The translations under genes were made by a program, and so were the position numbers. This document shows, one piece after another, positions 1 through 10,794 of a stretch of 64,000 bases of DNA. Each line of letters starts with the position of its first letter. The first letter of the stretch is position 1. The stretch covers positions 145,138-209,137 of the forward strand of contig NZ_FQUX01000006.1 in assembly GCF_900129275.1 (NCBI RefSeq). The letters are read 5' to 3'. Source of the stretch: Arenibacter palladensis. GTDB taxonomy: Bacteria; Bacteroidota; Bacteroidia; Flavobacteriales; Flavobacteriaceae. Under the pieces are notes generated by a model. It searched no databases, had not been told where the DNA came from, and saw nothing but the letters and a program-made list of their open reading frames with translations.

Positions 1-2385
<2,385 letters not shown>

Positions 2386-2391
2386 AATAAT

Positions 2392-2553
2392 ATGGAACCA
2401 AAACAGCACTTAAATAAATTCTCCAATTTTACCCGAAAGTCGGGAGAATTAGATGCCAGAAATTTAATAACGTCATATCCAAATAAATCAGAACTCAATG
2501 GCGTTTTAAATCAGTTCATAGACATCCCTATAAACTCCGATTTAATCAAATAA
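2392..2553 (+). CDS. Small hypothetical protein (53 aa)
   Basis: An ATG at 2392, six bases after the collagen gene's stop, opens 53 codons ending TAA at 2551-2553, 23 bases before the next gene. The product is hydrophilic and mixed-charge (begins MEPKQHLNKFSNF, ends INSDLIK), with no signal peptide or membrane segment. I do not recognise the family. Its position in the same run of plus-strand genes supports a real gene, but no strong ribosome-binding site is visible, and it could be a chance ORF. Confidence 0.35.
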   Translation: MEPKQHLNKFSNFTRKSGELDARNLITSYPNKSELNGVLNQFIDIPINSDLIK

Positions 2554-2576
2554 TAAAAAGCAAACAAAGAGATATA

Positions 2577-4178
2577 ATGTTCAACAATAGCAAATATAAA
2601 GTTCGAAGAAAAGTAACTAAAAAGGGAAGGTCTCTGGTTAACAAGGCGGCCCTTAATTTATTCTTCATTATACTTTTTACTACTCAATTTGTGGCCCATG
2701 CCCAAATAGACCCTGGACTTTTATTGGGTCTAAATACGGCAACCACAACAGAAATGAACGCCATAAGTGGATCTATTACCGGGTCCATGATCTACAATAC
2801 AACAGATAAGAAAGTATACTATTACAATGGAACCAATTGGGTAACCCCTTCAAATGACAACTGGTTATTGGATGGGAATACCGCTGTAGCTGGAGCATCA
2901 TTTTTAGGAACTAAAAACGATGTGGCCATGGATATTAGATCCAACAATACAAGTGTTTTAAAATTTGGTAGGCGACAGACCTTAGGCTTGGTACAAGCTT
3001 ATCCCGATTATACGGATCCAAATCAATATATTACTTATGTTGGCGGAGGTAACGGTGTTTCAGCTTTGCAATTCCAAGCAGATGCGGCCTCTTTCTATAA
3101 GCCCATGTTCTACACTAACACTGATGGTAATTTTAGGCTTAAAGGTAGTGCGGCTGGAACCGATTTTTTTGAAATTGGATCTACCGGAACATCCAATAAT
3201 GGTCAGGTAGAGTTCATAATAGGTGATGATGGTTCAGAACCCTTTATCTTTAAAAGATACGATTATAGGGATGGCCTTCTTAAGGAGCTCCTGCGTATAC
3301 AGGGGAGCGGAGAATCCGTAACTGCTTTACCACGGGTAGGTATCAATACCGGGTCGCTTGCAAATTCAACCTTACAGATAAATGGCTCATTGTCTACTGC
3401 AATTACCACTGCCGGAAGTAACCTAACCTTGGATGAAAGCCATTATACTGTAGTTATTAACTCCAATATTTCCATTACTCTCCCTACCGCAAGCGGAGCA
3501 ACAGGTAGAATTTACGTCCTGAAAAACACGACCAATAGTTCCAGAACCATTAGCAATTACGTTAATGGCTCGGGAGTTACATCCAACCAAATTAGTGCCC
3601 AAAGTACGCTTTGGGTACAGAGCAATGGCAGTACTTGGAATTCAATTTCCGCAACCGGATCCAGCTCTTCCTCCGGCACTGTTGTCTCTACAGATGCCAA
3701 CAATATTATTACAACCGGAACTGACGGGGGAGCCTATTTAAAAATAAATAGAGGGGGAAGATGGACAAACACTAACACTTGGACCAATTTAAATAATGAT
3801 GGTACCTCCGTGCCAATTTTTGGAAATGAAAATTACAAGGACGATGGAAACAACTTATATCAAGTCTCCGGGAATACTCTAAGGGTAAAGGAAGCAGGCA
3901 GGTATGATATTAGAGCTAATATAATGCTATGGACAGATGACGATAAGGTTAGCCTAACTTTTAGAATTCATGTTAACGGATCTGCTATGGGAGCTATAGG
4001 AGCAACTGGCTATTTTAGATATAAAGATGAGTATATGCCCACTATTGCCCTAAATGAAATATTGCAATTAAATGCCAACGACGATATTACGATTATTGTA
4101 GAACGAGAAGGAGATAGCGGGGATGTTCACCTTTCAGGAAATGGCTCTTCCAGCTTCATAATCAATAAAATAAAGTAA
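2577..4178 (+). CDS. Secreted surface protein with C1q/TNF-like C-terminal domain
   Basis: 533 aa. A long basic N-terminus leads into a signal peptide ending near AHAQ (about residue 42). Next comes a short segment typical of flavobacterial surface proteins (SGSITGSMIYNTTDKKVYYYNGTNW, split here by description), then a low-complexity beta-rich middle with Ser/Thr/Asn tracts. The last ~150 residues (GGRWTNTNTWTNL onward, with AGRYDIRANIML and FRIHVNGS) resemble the C1q/TNF-like jelly roll that caps collagen-like proteins. Finding this domain beside a collagen-like gene suggests partner proteins of one fibre or adhesin (inference). There is a 4-base gap to the next gene, so co-transcription is likely. 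The exact ligand is unknown. Confidence 0.65.
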   Translation: MFNNSKYKVRRKVTKKGRSLVNKAALNLFFIILFTTQFVAHAQIDPGLLLGLNTATTTEMNAISGSITGSMIYNTTDKKVYYYNGTNWVTPSNDNWLLDGNTAVAGASFLGTKNDVAMDIRSNNTSVLKFGRRQTLGLVQAYPDYTDPNQYITYVGGGNGVSALQFQADAASFYKPMFYTNTDGNFRLKGSAAGTDFFEIGSTGTSNNGQVEFIIGDDGSEPFIFKRYDYRDGLLKELLRIQGSGESVTALPRVGINTGSLANSTLQINGSLSTAITTAGSNLTLDESHYTVVINSNISITLPTASGATGRIYVLKNTTNSSRTISNYVNGSGVTSNQISAQSTLWVQSNGSTWNSISATGSSSSSGTVVSTDANNIITTGTDGGAYLKINRGGRWTNTNTWTNLNNDGTSVPIFGNENYKDDGNNLYQVSGNTLRVKEAGRYDIRANIMLWTDDDKVSLTFRIHVNGSAMGAIGATGYFRYKDEYMPTIALNEILQLNANDDITIIVEREGDSGDVHLSGNGSSSFIINKIK

Positions 4179-4182
4179 GTCA

Positions 4183-5352
4183 ATGAGAATAAAGGCCATA
4201 ATAGCGCTATTTTTTACTTTGCAGGTCATTAATGCCCAAGATGCAGTGCATAATTATGGTAATATTCAAATCCATGAAACTGCCATGGTGGGTTTCCATA
4301 TGGACGTAATCAACGATGGTACCTTCGATGAAAATTTAGGTTTGGTAGGTTTTTATAGCGACAACAACCCCTTGACCATTTCCGGAGCCTTTACCCCTGT
4401 TTTTTATGATTCCGAGGTAGCTGTAAATGACGGACTCTATCTGGAAACGAGCGTAGGGATACTGAATAATTTCAACTTTATACATGGCAATGTATTTACG
4501 CCTAGGAATCGCTCCAATGTTTTCCTAAACTTTGCCGATGATTCTTTTTTTGTGGGCGAGGGAAACAATACTAAGATTGATGGCTACGGAGCTATTGCCA
4601 ACAAGGAATCCTTTACTTTTCCCGTTGGGGATGATGACCGTATCCGCCCTTTAACGATAACTTCGGAAAGCGTTAATGCGCTGGCCAAATGTGCCTATTT
4701 TTTTGTTGCTCCGGATAACCAATCCAGTTTCAATGAAAATTTTGATACGGGCGCAAAGGATTTTAATGTGGCTGCCGTAAGCAACCAGGAATTTTGGCGT
4801 TTGGAGGGCGACTCGCCCAGTACAGTTACTCTAAGCTGGGACAATAGGAGCAATATAGGTAATCTTGGGAATTACATTAGTGACCTAATTGTAGTTGGCT
4901 GGAGCAAAAGTCAACAGAAATGGATCAATCTTGGGAATTCCGCTTTGGAAGGTGAATTTTCTTTTGGAACGTTAAGCTCGGATACCTTTGTTCCAAATGA
5001 TTATGAGATTATTACCATTGGCGGGGCGCTTGATCTAAATGAAACCCTTACCACCATAGACTTGGGCAATTATTTCTTAACGCCTAACGGTGATGGCACC
5101 AACGATTATCTTGTTATTGATGGCATAGAGGAATCTCCCAACAATCTACTTCAAATCTTCAACAGATACGGGGTATTGGTCTATTACAAAGAAAACTATA
5201 GGGATGAATTTGAAGGTATCTCCAACAGAAATATGCTGGTCAAAGGGGATATAGGACTATCCTCGGGGGTATACTTTTACATTATAACCCTCAACGATTT
5301 AAAAATAAAACATCAGGGCTATTTGTACCTTTCCCAAAATTCGAAGAACTAA
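4183..5352 (+). CDS. T9SS type B sorting domain (CHU_C-like) secreted protein
   Basis: 389 aa with a short N-terminal signal peptide (ends near VINAQ). The final ~95 residues, starting LTPNGDGTNDYLVIDG and continuing with LQIFNRYGVLVYY and GVYFYIITL, match the gliding-motility-associated C-terminal (CHU_C, type B T9SS) sorting domain. The product is therefore expected to be exported through the type IX system and attached to, or released from, the cell surface. The body (residues ~20-285) is beta-rich without a family I recognise. It follows the C1q-like gene by 4 bases, making the three or four genes at the left edge a probable operon for surface structures. Confidence 0.8.
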   Translation: MRIKAIIALFFTLQVINAQDAVHNYGNIQIHETAMVGFHMDVINDGTFDENLGLVGFYSDNNPLTISGAFTPVFYDSEVAVNDGLYLETSVGILNNFNFIHGNVFTPRNRSNVFLNFADDSFFVGEGNNTKIDGYGAIANKESFTFPVGDDDRIRPLTITSESVNALAKCAYFFVAPDNQSSFNENFDTGAKDFNVAAVSNQEFWRLEGDSPSTVTLSWDNRSNIGNLGNYISDLIVVGWSKSQQKWINLGNSALEGEFSFGTLSSDTFVPNDYEIITIGGALDLNETLTTIDLGNYFLTPNGDGTNDYLVIDGIEESPNNLLQIFNRYGVLVYYKENYRDEFEGISNRNMLVKGDIGLSSGVYFYIITLNDLKIKHQGYLYLSQNSKN

Positions 5353-5640
5353 TTAATAGCATACACTTCAATACCGCTATCAGCTACCAATTTTTATTAT
5401 GGTTCTTATAGGGAAATGTATTGCTTGTTTTAGGAAAAGTCCTCCTTCCCTCCCCTATCCTGAATGGTAATTCCTCTGTGTTCCGGACCAAATCTTACAG
5501 AAATTAAGTAACTTTATTGTCTCCATTTTGTTCCTATTTCCCAAGTTTTATGGATCAATACCCATAGAATGTAAATCTTGGCAGTATTTTTGGAGTAATT
5601 GGATTAAATGGATTGCTTATAATTATATAATTAGTACCCT
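5353..5640. other. Intergenic region without a recognised gene
   Basis: 288 bases between the T9SS cargo gene and the M15 peptidase gene. I see no convincing terminator hairpin, RNA gene or TAnnTTTG promoter box. An open frame from 5528 overlaps the peptidase start in another frame, has no family resemblance and is treated as chance. Confidence 0.5.
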
Positions 5641-6375
5641 ATGCAAAGAAGATCTTTTATTAAAAAAAGTAGCTATACCGGTCTTGCCCTTTCACTACTG
5701 CCAGGCCTTACCCTATCCCAGGAAGCAGAATATTCAGTAGCCGAATTAATGGGCAAAGTGGATATTAAATTATATGGCGAGAACATCAACTTAAGAAAAG
5801 AAGCGCATGACGCCTTTGTTGAGATGAAAAGGGCTGCCTATAGTGAGGGTATGGATCTGAAAATTGTATCGAGCTATCGTAATTTTTATCGTCAGGAAGG
5901 CATTTGGGAACGTAAATACCTGCAGTATACTGGGGAAAAAGGGATGACCAAATTGGGTGCCATTGAAAAAATTATTGAATATTCCACTATCCCGGGAACC
6001 AGCAGGCATCATTGGGGAACCGATATAGACATCATTGACGGCTATCCAAAAACTACAGGAGATGTTTTGGTACCCGAAAAATTCGAAGAAGGCGGTCCTT
6101 TCCAACTCTTAAAAAAATGGATGGACGACAATGCCAATAAATATGGCTTTTATTTGGTATATACCGATAACCCCAAAAGAAAGGGATTTAAATATGAACC
6201 ATGGCATTATAGCTATGCCCCCCTTTCCATCCCCATGTTAAAGTCCTTTAGACGAAAGAATATTTTTAAACTATTATTGGAGGAAGACATTATTGGGAAG
6301 GAAAACTTCACTACAGGATTTCTAAAAGGTTATATTCAGAACAATATTTTGGATATTAATCCAGATCTCCTATAA
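5641..6375 (+). CDS. M15 family D-Ala-D-Ala carboxypeptidase (VanY-like)
   Basis: 244 aa. The N-terminus MQRRSFIKKS with a following hydrophobic stretch looks like a twin-arginine-type or general export signal, so the enzyme should act on peptidoglycan in the periplasm. The M15 zinc motif SxHxxGxxxD is present as SRHHWGTDID (residues 121-130; His123, Asp130), and the third ligand is His189 in EPWHYSY. Upstream SSYRNFYRQ matches the SxR substrate-binding signature of VanY/DacB-type enzymes. The start at 5641 is chosen because it provides the export signal. The gene is followed after 41 bases by an M48 peptidase gene. Confidence 0.88.
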   Translation: MQRRSFIKKSSYTGLALSLLPGLTLSQEAEYSVAELMGKVDIKLYGENINLRKEAHDAFVEMKRAAYSEGMDLKIVSSYRNFYRQEGIWERKYLQYTGEKGMTKLGAIEKIIEYSTIPGTSRHHWGTDIDIIDGYPKTTGDVLVPEKFEEGGPFQLLKKWMDDNANKYGFYLVYTDNPKRKGFKYEPWHYSYAPLSIPMLKSFRRKNIFKLLLEEDIIGKENFTTGFLKGYIQNNILDINPDLL

Positions 6376-6416
6376 GTAGTTTTTGTAATTTCATAACTAT
6401 GACATAAAAATTACAA

Positions 6417-7184
6417 ATGAGAAGAGGTAGTTGGAAAATAAGGATATTCATAGGCTTGGCAATTGTAGCCTTCGCCTTTGTACAGCGCTGTAGCAACAAG
6501 GAGGAAAATCCTTATACCGGCAGGGTCCAGAACATTAATATGAGCACGGAGCAGGAAGTGGCCATTGGCTTGCAAAGTGCACCTGAAGTGGCCCAACAGT
6601 ATGGCGGACTATATCCCGATGAACGCTTGCAGTCTTTTGTTGATCAGTTGGGCAATAAATTGGTGAATAACAGTATTGCCAGGGAAACACCATATAAATA
6701 CGATTTTCATTTATTGGCAGATGATCAAACCATCAATGCTTTTGCACTCCCAGGTGGCCCCGTTTTTGTAACCTATGCCCTTTTCTCCCAATTGAACGAA
6801 GCGCAGTTGGCAGGAGTATTGGGACATGAGATTGGGCATGTAATTGGCAGACACTCCGCAGAGAGGATTGCGGACAGCAACTTTTGGCAGACGATAAGTA
6901 TGGGAGCTTCCGTTGGTGCCGATGCTGGTGGAATTGTCAGTAGTATTGGCCAAAATACCCTATTGACCAACGGCCGGGAAGATGAATTGGAAAGTGATGA
7001 ATTAGGAGTGCTTTTCATGATACAATCCGGTTACGACCCCTATGAAATGATTAATGTGATGGAAATTTTAAAGGCTGCGGCCGGTCCAAATAGAGTACCC
7101 GAATTTCAGAGTACACATCCGGACCCCGATAATCGCATTGAACGGATAAAAGAGGCCATTGACCGATTTACAGGCCAACAATAG
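6417..7184 (+). CDS. M48 family zinc metallopeptidase
   Basis: 255 aa. HEIGH at residues 137-141 is the M48 zinc site; the third ligand lies in ELESDELGV about 60 residues later, matching the ExxxD pattern of periplasmic M48B/LoiP-BepA-like proteases. The hydrophobic N-terminus ends in FVQRC (Cys25), which could be a weak lipobox, so a membrane-anchored periplasmic protease is likely. The family takes part in outer-membrane protein quality control (family knowledge); the specific substrate is not visible. Length is normal for the single-domain forms without TPR repeats. Confidence 0.87.
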   Translation: MRRGSWKIRIFIGLAIVAFAFVQRCSNKEENPYTGRVQNINMSTEQEVAIGLQSAPEVAQQYGGLYPDERLQSFVDQLGNKLVNNSIARETPYKYDFHLLADDQTINAFALPGGPVFVTYALFSQLNEAQLAGVLGHEIGHVIGRHSAERIADSNFWQTISMGASVGADAGGIVSSIGQNTLLTNGREDELESDELGVLFMIQSGYDPYEMINVMEILKAAAGPNRVPEFQSTHPDPDNRIERIKEAIDRFTGQQ

Positions 7185-7275
7185 CCAAATTATCTTAACA
7201 AGATTAGTATTTAAGCGTATTATTAGTATATTGCACCGGAACCAAATCTTATTGCCCACACAAATTTAACCCTTA

Positions 7276-7283
7276 TAGCTTTG
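7276..7283 (+). promoter_or_regulatory. Putative -7 box (TAGCTTTG)
   Basis: This matches the Bacteroidota -7 consensus TAnnTTTG. A TTG lies at 7252-7254, 21 bases upstream, as a possible -33 element. The implied start of transcription is about 20 bases before the small gene at 7310. Confidence 0.4.
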
Positions 7284-7309
7284 ATTTACAATCATTTAAA
7301 TGAGACTAT

Positions 7310-7477
7310 ATGGGAACTTTATTACACTTTAAGAACATTTATTTAGCGGCATTCGAGAATTGTAAACCAGAATTCGTAGTAGTATTTTTAAAGATCTACT
7401 CTGTATTCTGCGTGGCAATGCTATCCATGGCACTTTATGCTTTTTTATTTAGGGCCTTTACTGGATTTGAATTCTAG
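7310..7477 (+). CDS. Small single-TM membrane protein, DUF6747-like (55 aa)
   Basis: ATG at 7310, TAG at 7475-7477. The 55-residue product starts MGTLLHFKNIYLAAFENC and has one clear transmembrane segment (about residues 23-46, FVVVFLKIYSVFCVAMLSMAL) and a short tail ending RAFTGFEF. From memory this pattern matches a conserved family of tiny flavobacterial membrane proteins (DUF6747); a profile search would confirm it. It has its own promoter-like box at 7276 and a strong terminator at 7531, so it looks like a free-standing one-gene transcription unit. Function unknown. Confidence 0.7.
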   Translation: MGTLLHFKNIYLAAFENCKPEFVVVFLKIYSVFCVAMLSMALYAFLFRAFTGFEF

Positions 7478-7530
7478 ACATTTGAATTTGCTCTTTTACC
7501 TGAACACTATAAAAGCAAATTAAAGTAATA

Positions 7531-7566
7531 AAAAAACCTATCGATTAAATTCGATAGGTTTTTTTT
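7531..7566. terminator. Bidirectional intrinsic terminator
   Basis: A perfect 14-base inverted repeat (AAAAAACCTATCGA and its complement at 7551-7564) with a 6-base loop is flanked by A and T runs on the two sides. It sits between the convergent small membrane protein gene and the ankyrin gene and can serve both. Confidence 0.9.
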
Positions 7567-7585
7567 ATTGCTGCATTCGCAACAA

Positions 7586-7984
7586 CTACTTTTTCTTCAG
7601 GCTGGCGTTGATTACCTCCAAGGCCTCTGTGGCATTGGATAGTTCGGCATGTTTCTTTGCGTTGTAACCATTATCGCACTTAATTTTAAGATCGGCCCCA
7701 TTGGCGATAAGCAGCTCCAGAATTTCAACCTTGTTGTAACGCGCGGCAAAAATGGCAGGTGTTTTTCCCAAAGATTTTTGATTAACATCTTCACCTAACT
7801 CAATTAGTCGTTTAACGGTTTCCAAGTCTCCTTTGAGAATTGCCTTACAGAAAGAGCTTAATTCTCCTGGCTTAACCATTATTACCGATTCACTTAGGGT
7901 GTAAAGATTGTTACTACTCTCGGCGCGAACGCCTGCAACCATAAACAATAAAGCTATGGCGACTGTTAAAATTGTTTTTCTCAT
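7586..7984 (-). CDS. Exported ankyrin-repeat protein
   Basis: 132 aa with a signal peptide ending near VRAES. Two to three ankyrin repeats cover residues ~47-125 (AILKGDLETVKRLIELGEDVN, split: repeat 1; GKTPAIFAARYNKVEILELLIANG, split: repeat 2; a degenerate third). Ankyrin repeats mediate protein binding, and the signal peptide places it in the periplasm. Small exported ankyrin proteins of this sort are common in flavobacteria but uncharacterised. It is a single gene ending at the shared terminator at 7531-7566. Confidence 0.8.
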   Translation of the reverse strand: MRKTILTVAIALLFMVAGVRAESSNNLYTLSESVIMVKPGELSSFCKAILKGDLETVKRLIELGEDVNQKSLGKTPAIFAARYNKVEILELLIANGADLKIKCDNGYNAKKHAELSNATEALEVINASLKKK

Positions 7985-8181
7985 GATGAATAAGATTAAT
8001 TAGTGATTATTGATTACCCTAACAGACTCCATTCCGTTAAATTTGTTTCACTTTTTTCTATTAAATAACAAAATTTTAACAAAAAACCTTCTTTTGGCCT
8101 ATCTCCTAAAAAAAATCCTATGTGGATATAAAATTTTCGAAAAAGCTGTCCCAAATTCTAGTAATCCATATACAATAGTTT

Positions 8182-8189
8182 TATTTTTG
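8182..8189 (+). promoter_or_regulatory. Putative -7 box for gpmI (TATTTTTG)
   Basis: An exact TAnnTTTG match 20 bases before the gpmI ATG. No clear TTG -33 element is seen at the usual distance. Confidence 0.4.
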
Positions 8190-8209
8190 ACACTAACAAC
8201 AAACGTAAC

Positions 8210-9727
8210 ATGAACAAGAAAGTAATTTTGATGATTTTGGATGGATGGGGTAAATCCCCAGACCCCAAAGTCTCCGCCATAGAAAATGCCAACACGCCTT
8301 TTATAGACTCGCTTTATACCAAATACGCCAATTCCAATCTCCTTACCGATGGAATGAATGTAGGGTTGCCTGAAGGACAAATGGGCAATAGTGAAGTGGG
8401 CCATATGAACCTTGGGGCCGGCCGAATAGTATACCAAGATTTGGCAAAAATAAACCTGGCTATTGATCAGGATACCCTAAAAGATGAGCAAGTGCTAAAA
8501 GATGCGCTGCTGTATGCCAAAAACAATGACAAACCGGTCCATTTATTGGGATTGCTTAGTGATGGTGGCGTACATAGCCATACCTCACACCTTAGAGGAA
8601 TTATTGATGCCAGTGAAAGTTACGGCCTTAAAAAAACGTATATCCATGCCTTTACCGATGGTAGGGACGTAGACCCCAAAAGTGGAATAGGATATGTTGA
8701 AGCGCTGAATAATTATTGCTCCGACAAAAATGCAAAACTGGCCAGTGTCATTGGTCGGTATTATGCCATGGACCGGGACAAGAGATGGGAGCGTGTAAAA
8801 TTGGCCTATGACCTTTTAGTGAATGGTGAAGGACAAAAAACAGCCAATATTGAAGAGTCCATACTGGCCAGCTATGAATCCGGGATTACGGATGAATTCT
8901 TAAAACCATTATTGGTAACCGATGATCAAGGGGCGCCCTTATCCACCATTAAAAATGGTGATGTTGTAATCTTTTTCAATTTTAGGACAGACCGTGGCAG
9001 GGAGCTTACCCAGGTGCTAAGTCAGGAAGATATGCATGAACTCAACATGCACAAATTGGACCTATATTATGTTACCATGACCAACTACGATGATTCGTAC
9101 AAGGGAGTGAAAGTAGTTTATGATAAGGATAATATTAGCGAAACCTTGGGAGAAACCTTGGCCAAAGCCCACAAGAAACAAATTAGAATTGCAGAAACCG
9201 AAAAATACCCGCATGTAACCTTCTTCTTTAATGGAGGTAGGGAAATTCCATTTGAGGGGGAAGAGCGAATTCTATGTCCGTCACCCAAGGTAGCAACCTA
9301 TGATTTAAAGCCAGAGATGAGCGCCTACGAGATAAGGGATGCCATAATTCCCGAGTTAAAAAAAGGGGAGGTGGATTTTGTTTGTCTCAATTTTGCCAAC
9401 CCCGATATGGTTGGGCATACCGGAGATATGCAAGCGGCAATTAAGGCCTGTGAAACTGTGGATAGTTGTGCGGAATCCGTTATTAACGCGGGTCTGGAAA
9501 ATGGATATACCACTTTGGTCATTGCCGATCACGGAAATTGCGAGACCATGATAAATCCGGATGGTAGTCCAAATACGGCACATACCACAAATCCAGTCCC
9601 CTTAATTTTGGTAGACAAAGAATTGAAGAGTATAAAGGATGGTGTTTTAGGAGATATTGCACCTACCATTCTTAAGCTTATGGGTGTTCCACAACCCGCA
9701 TTGATGACAAGAAAACCCTTGGTATAA
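8210..9727 (+). CDS. gpmI: 2,3-bisphosphoglycerate-independent phosphoglycerate mutase
   Basis: 505 aa, the normal length for iPGM. It interconverts 3- and 2-phosphoglycerate in glycolysis and gluconeogenesis in the cytoplasm, using two Mn2+ ions. The start MNKKVILMILDGWG carries the first metal-binding Asp-Gly, and Ser61 in GNSEVGHMNLGAG is the phosphoserine nucleophile. FTDGRD, NFRTDR, FANPDMVGHTG and ADHGNCE are the conserved active-site blocks in the expected order. A likely single-gene unit with its own promoter box, followed by map after 78 bases. Confidence 0.97.
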   Translation: MNKKVILMILDGWGKSPDPKVSAIENANTPFIDSLYTKYANSNLLTDGMNVGLPEGQMGNSEVGHMNLGAGRIVYQDLAKINLAIDQDTLKDEQVLKDALLYAKNNDKPVHLLGLLSDGGVHSHTSHLRGIIDASESYGLKKTYIHAFTDGRDVDPKSGIGYVEALNNYCSDKNAKLASVIGRYYAMDRDKRWERVKLAYDLLVNGEGQKTANIEESILASYESGITDEFLKPLLVTDDQGAPLSTIKNGDVVIFFNFRTDRGRELTQVLSQEDMHELNMHKLDLYYVTMTNYDDSYKGVKVVYDKDNISETLGETLAKAHKKQIRIAETEKYPHVTFFFNGGREIPFEGEERILCPSPKVATYDLKPEMSAYEIRDAIIPELKKGEVDFVCLNFANPDMVGHTGDMQAAIKACETVDSCAESVINAGLENGYTTLVIADHGNCETMINPDGSPNTAHTTNPVPLILVDKELKSIKDGVLGDIAPTILKLMGVPQPALMTRKPLV

Positions 9728-9791
9728 TTATTTTTCAGCTTTCAATGTATTTGCAAATACCTCTAAACGTGCAGTTTTAAAAGTATTGTTT

Positions 9792-9799
9792 TACATTTG
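9792..9799 (+). promoter_or_regulatory. Putative -7 box for map (TACATTTG)
   Basis: An exact TAnnTTTG match only 6 bases before the map ATG at 9806. If used, transcription would start at or within a few bases of the start codon, giving a leaderless or nearly leaderless mRNA. No TTG is found 18-21 bases upstream. Confidence 0.45.
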
Positions 9800-9805
9800 C
9801 ATTCT

Positions 9806-10624
9806 ATGATAAAGATCAAGACTTTAGAAGAGATAGAATTAATGCGCGAAAGTGCATTGATCGTGAGCAAGACTTTGGGAATGTTGGCCAGTGAGGTTAA
9901 GCCAGGGGTTACCACCTTACAGCTAGACAGCATGGCAGAAACATTTATAAGGGATCACGGTGGTGTCCCGGGTTTCTTGGGATTGTACGATTTTCCCAAT
10001 TCATTGTGCATGAGCCCCAATGCCCAAGTGGTCCATGGAATTCCCAACGATACCCCTTTGGTTGAAGGGGATATTATCTCTATAGATTGCGGGGTCCTTA
10101 AAAACGGTTTTTATGGGGATCACGCCTATACCTTTGAGGTTGGGGAGGTTGATGCCGAAACAAAAAAACTATTACAGGTCACCAAAGAATCCTTATATGT
10201 GGGGATACGTGAATTTAAGGTCGGAAATCGTGTAGGAGATGTAGGTTATGCCATTCAACAATATACAGAAAGCCATGGTTACGGAGTGGTTAGGGAATTG
10301 GTCGGTCACGGATTGGGCAGGGAAATGCACGAAGATCCAGAAATGCCCAACTATGGCAAACGTGGTCGGGGCAAGAAATTTGTAGAAGGTATGGTTGTGG
10401 CCATTGAACCCATGATTAATCTGGGAACCAGAAGAATAAAGCAACTAAAGGATGGCTGGACCATTCTAACAGCAGATAATAAACCTAGCGCACATTTTGA
10501 GCACGATGTTGCCATCATAGATGGAAAACCCGAGATATTGTCCACCTTTGCCTATATTTATGAGGCATTGGGAATAGAGAGTGATGAAGAAGCGGAATTC
10601 CGCCAAAAAGCGTTGGTACTATAA
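9806..10624 (+). CDS. map: Type I methionine aminopeptidase
   Basis: 272 aa. It removes the initiator Met from new proteins in the cytoplasm. All five metal ligands of the pita-bread fold are visible: Asp94 and Asp105 (SIDCGVLKNGFYGDHAY), His168 (GHGLGREMHEDP), Glu201 (AIEPM) and Glu232 (HFEHDVAI); His78 (VHGIP) is the conserved substrate-side His. The ATG at 9806 is preferred over an in-frame TTG at 9797, which lies inside the promoter box and would add only three residues. Length fits a type Ia enzyme without an N-terminal extension. Confidence 0.95.
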   Translation: MIKIKTLEEIELMRESALIVSKTLGMLASEVKPGVTTLQLDSMAETFIRDHGGVPGFLGLYDFPNSLCMSPNAQVVHGIPNDTPLVEGDIISIDCGVLKNGFYGDHAYTFEVGEVDAETKKLLQVTKESLYVGIREFKVGNRVGDVGYAIQQYTESHGYGVVRELVGHGLGREMHEDPEMPNYGKRGRGKKFVEGMVVAIEPMINLGTRRIKQLKDGWTILTADNKPSAHFEHDVAIIDGKPEILSTFAYIYEALGIESDEEAEFRQKALVL

Positions 10625-10794
10625 ATTTAAACTGGTTTTTCCACCTAGTTTTATTTTTATAGGTTCACTTTCAATAACCACTTTGTAGGTCAAAGTTGGC
10701 AAGTCTGACATTCACTTTTAAGGCCATTATTAATTACCACTTGAAAACGCTTGGTGAAATTTCTTTATTCCTATGGCAAATTCGGTAAAGCACT

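Noticed and set aside
5528-5740. 70-residue plus-strand ORF before the M15 gene
   Set aside because: Overlaps the M15 export-signal region in another frame and has no signal, domain or promoter support.
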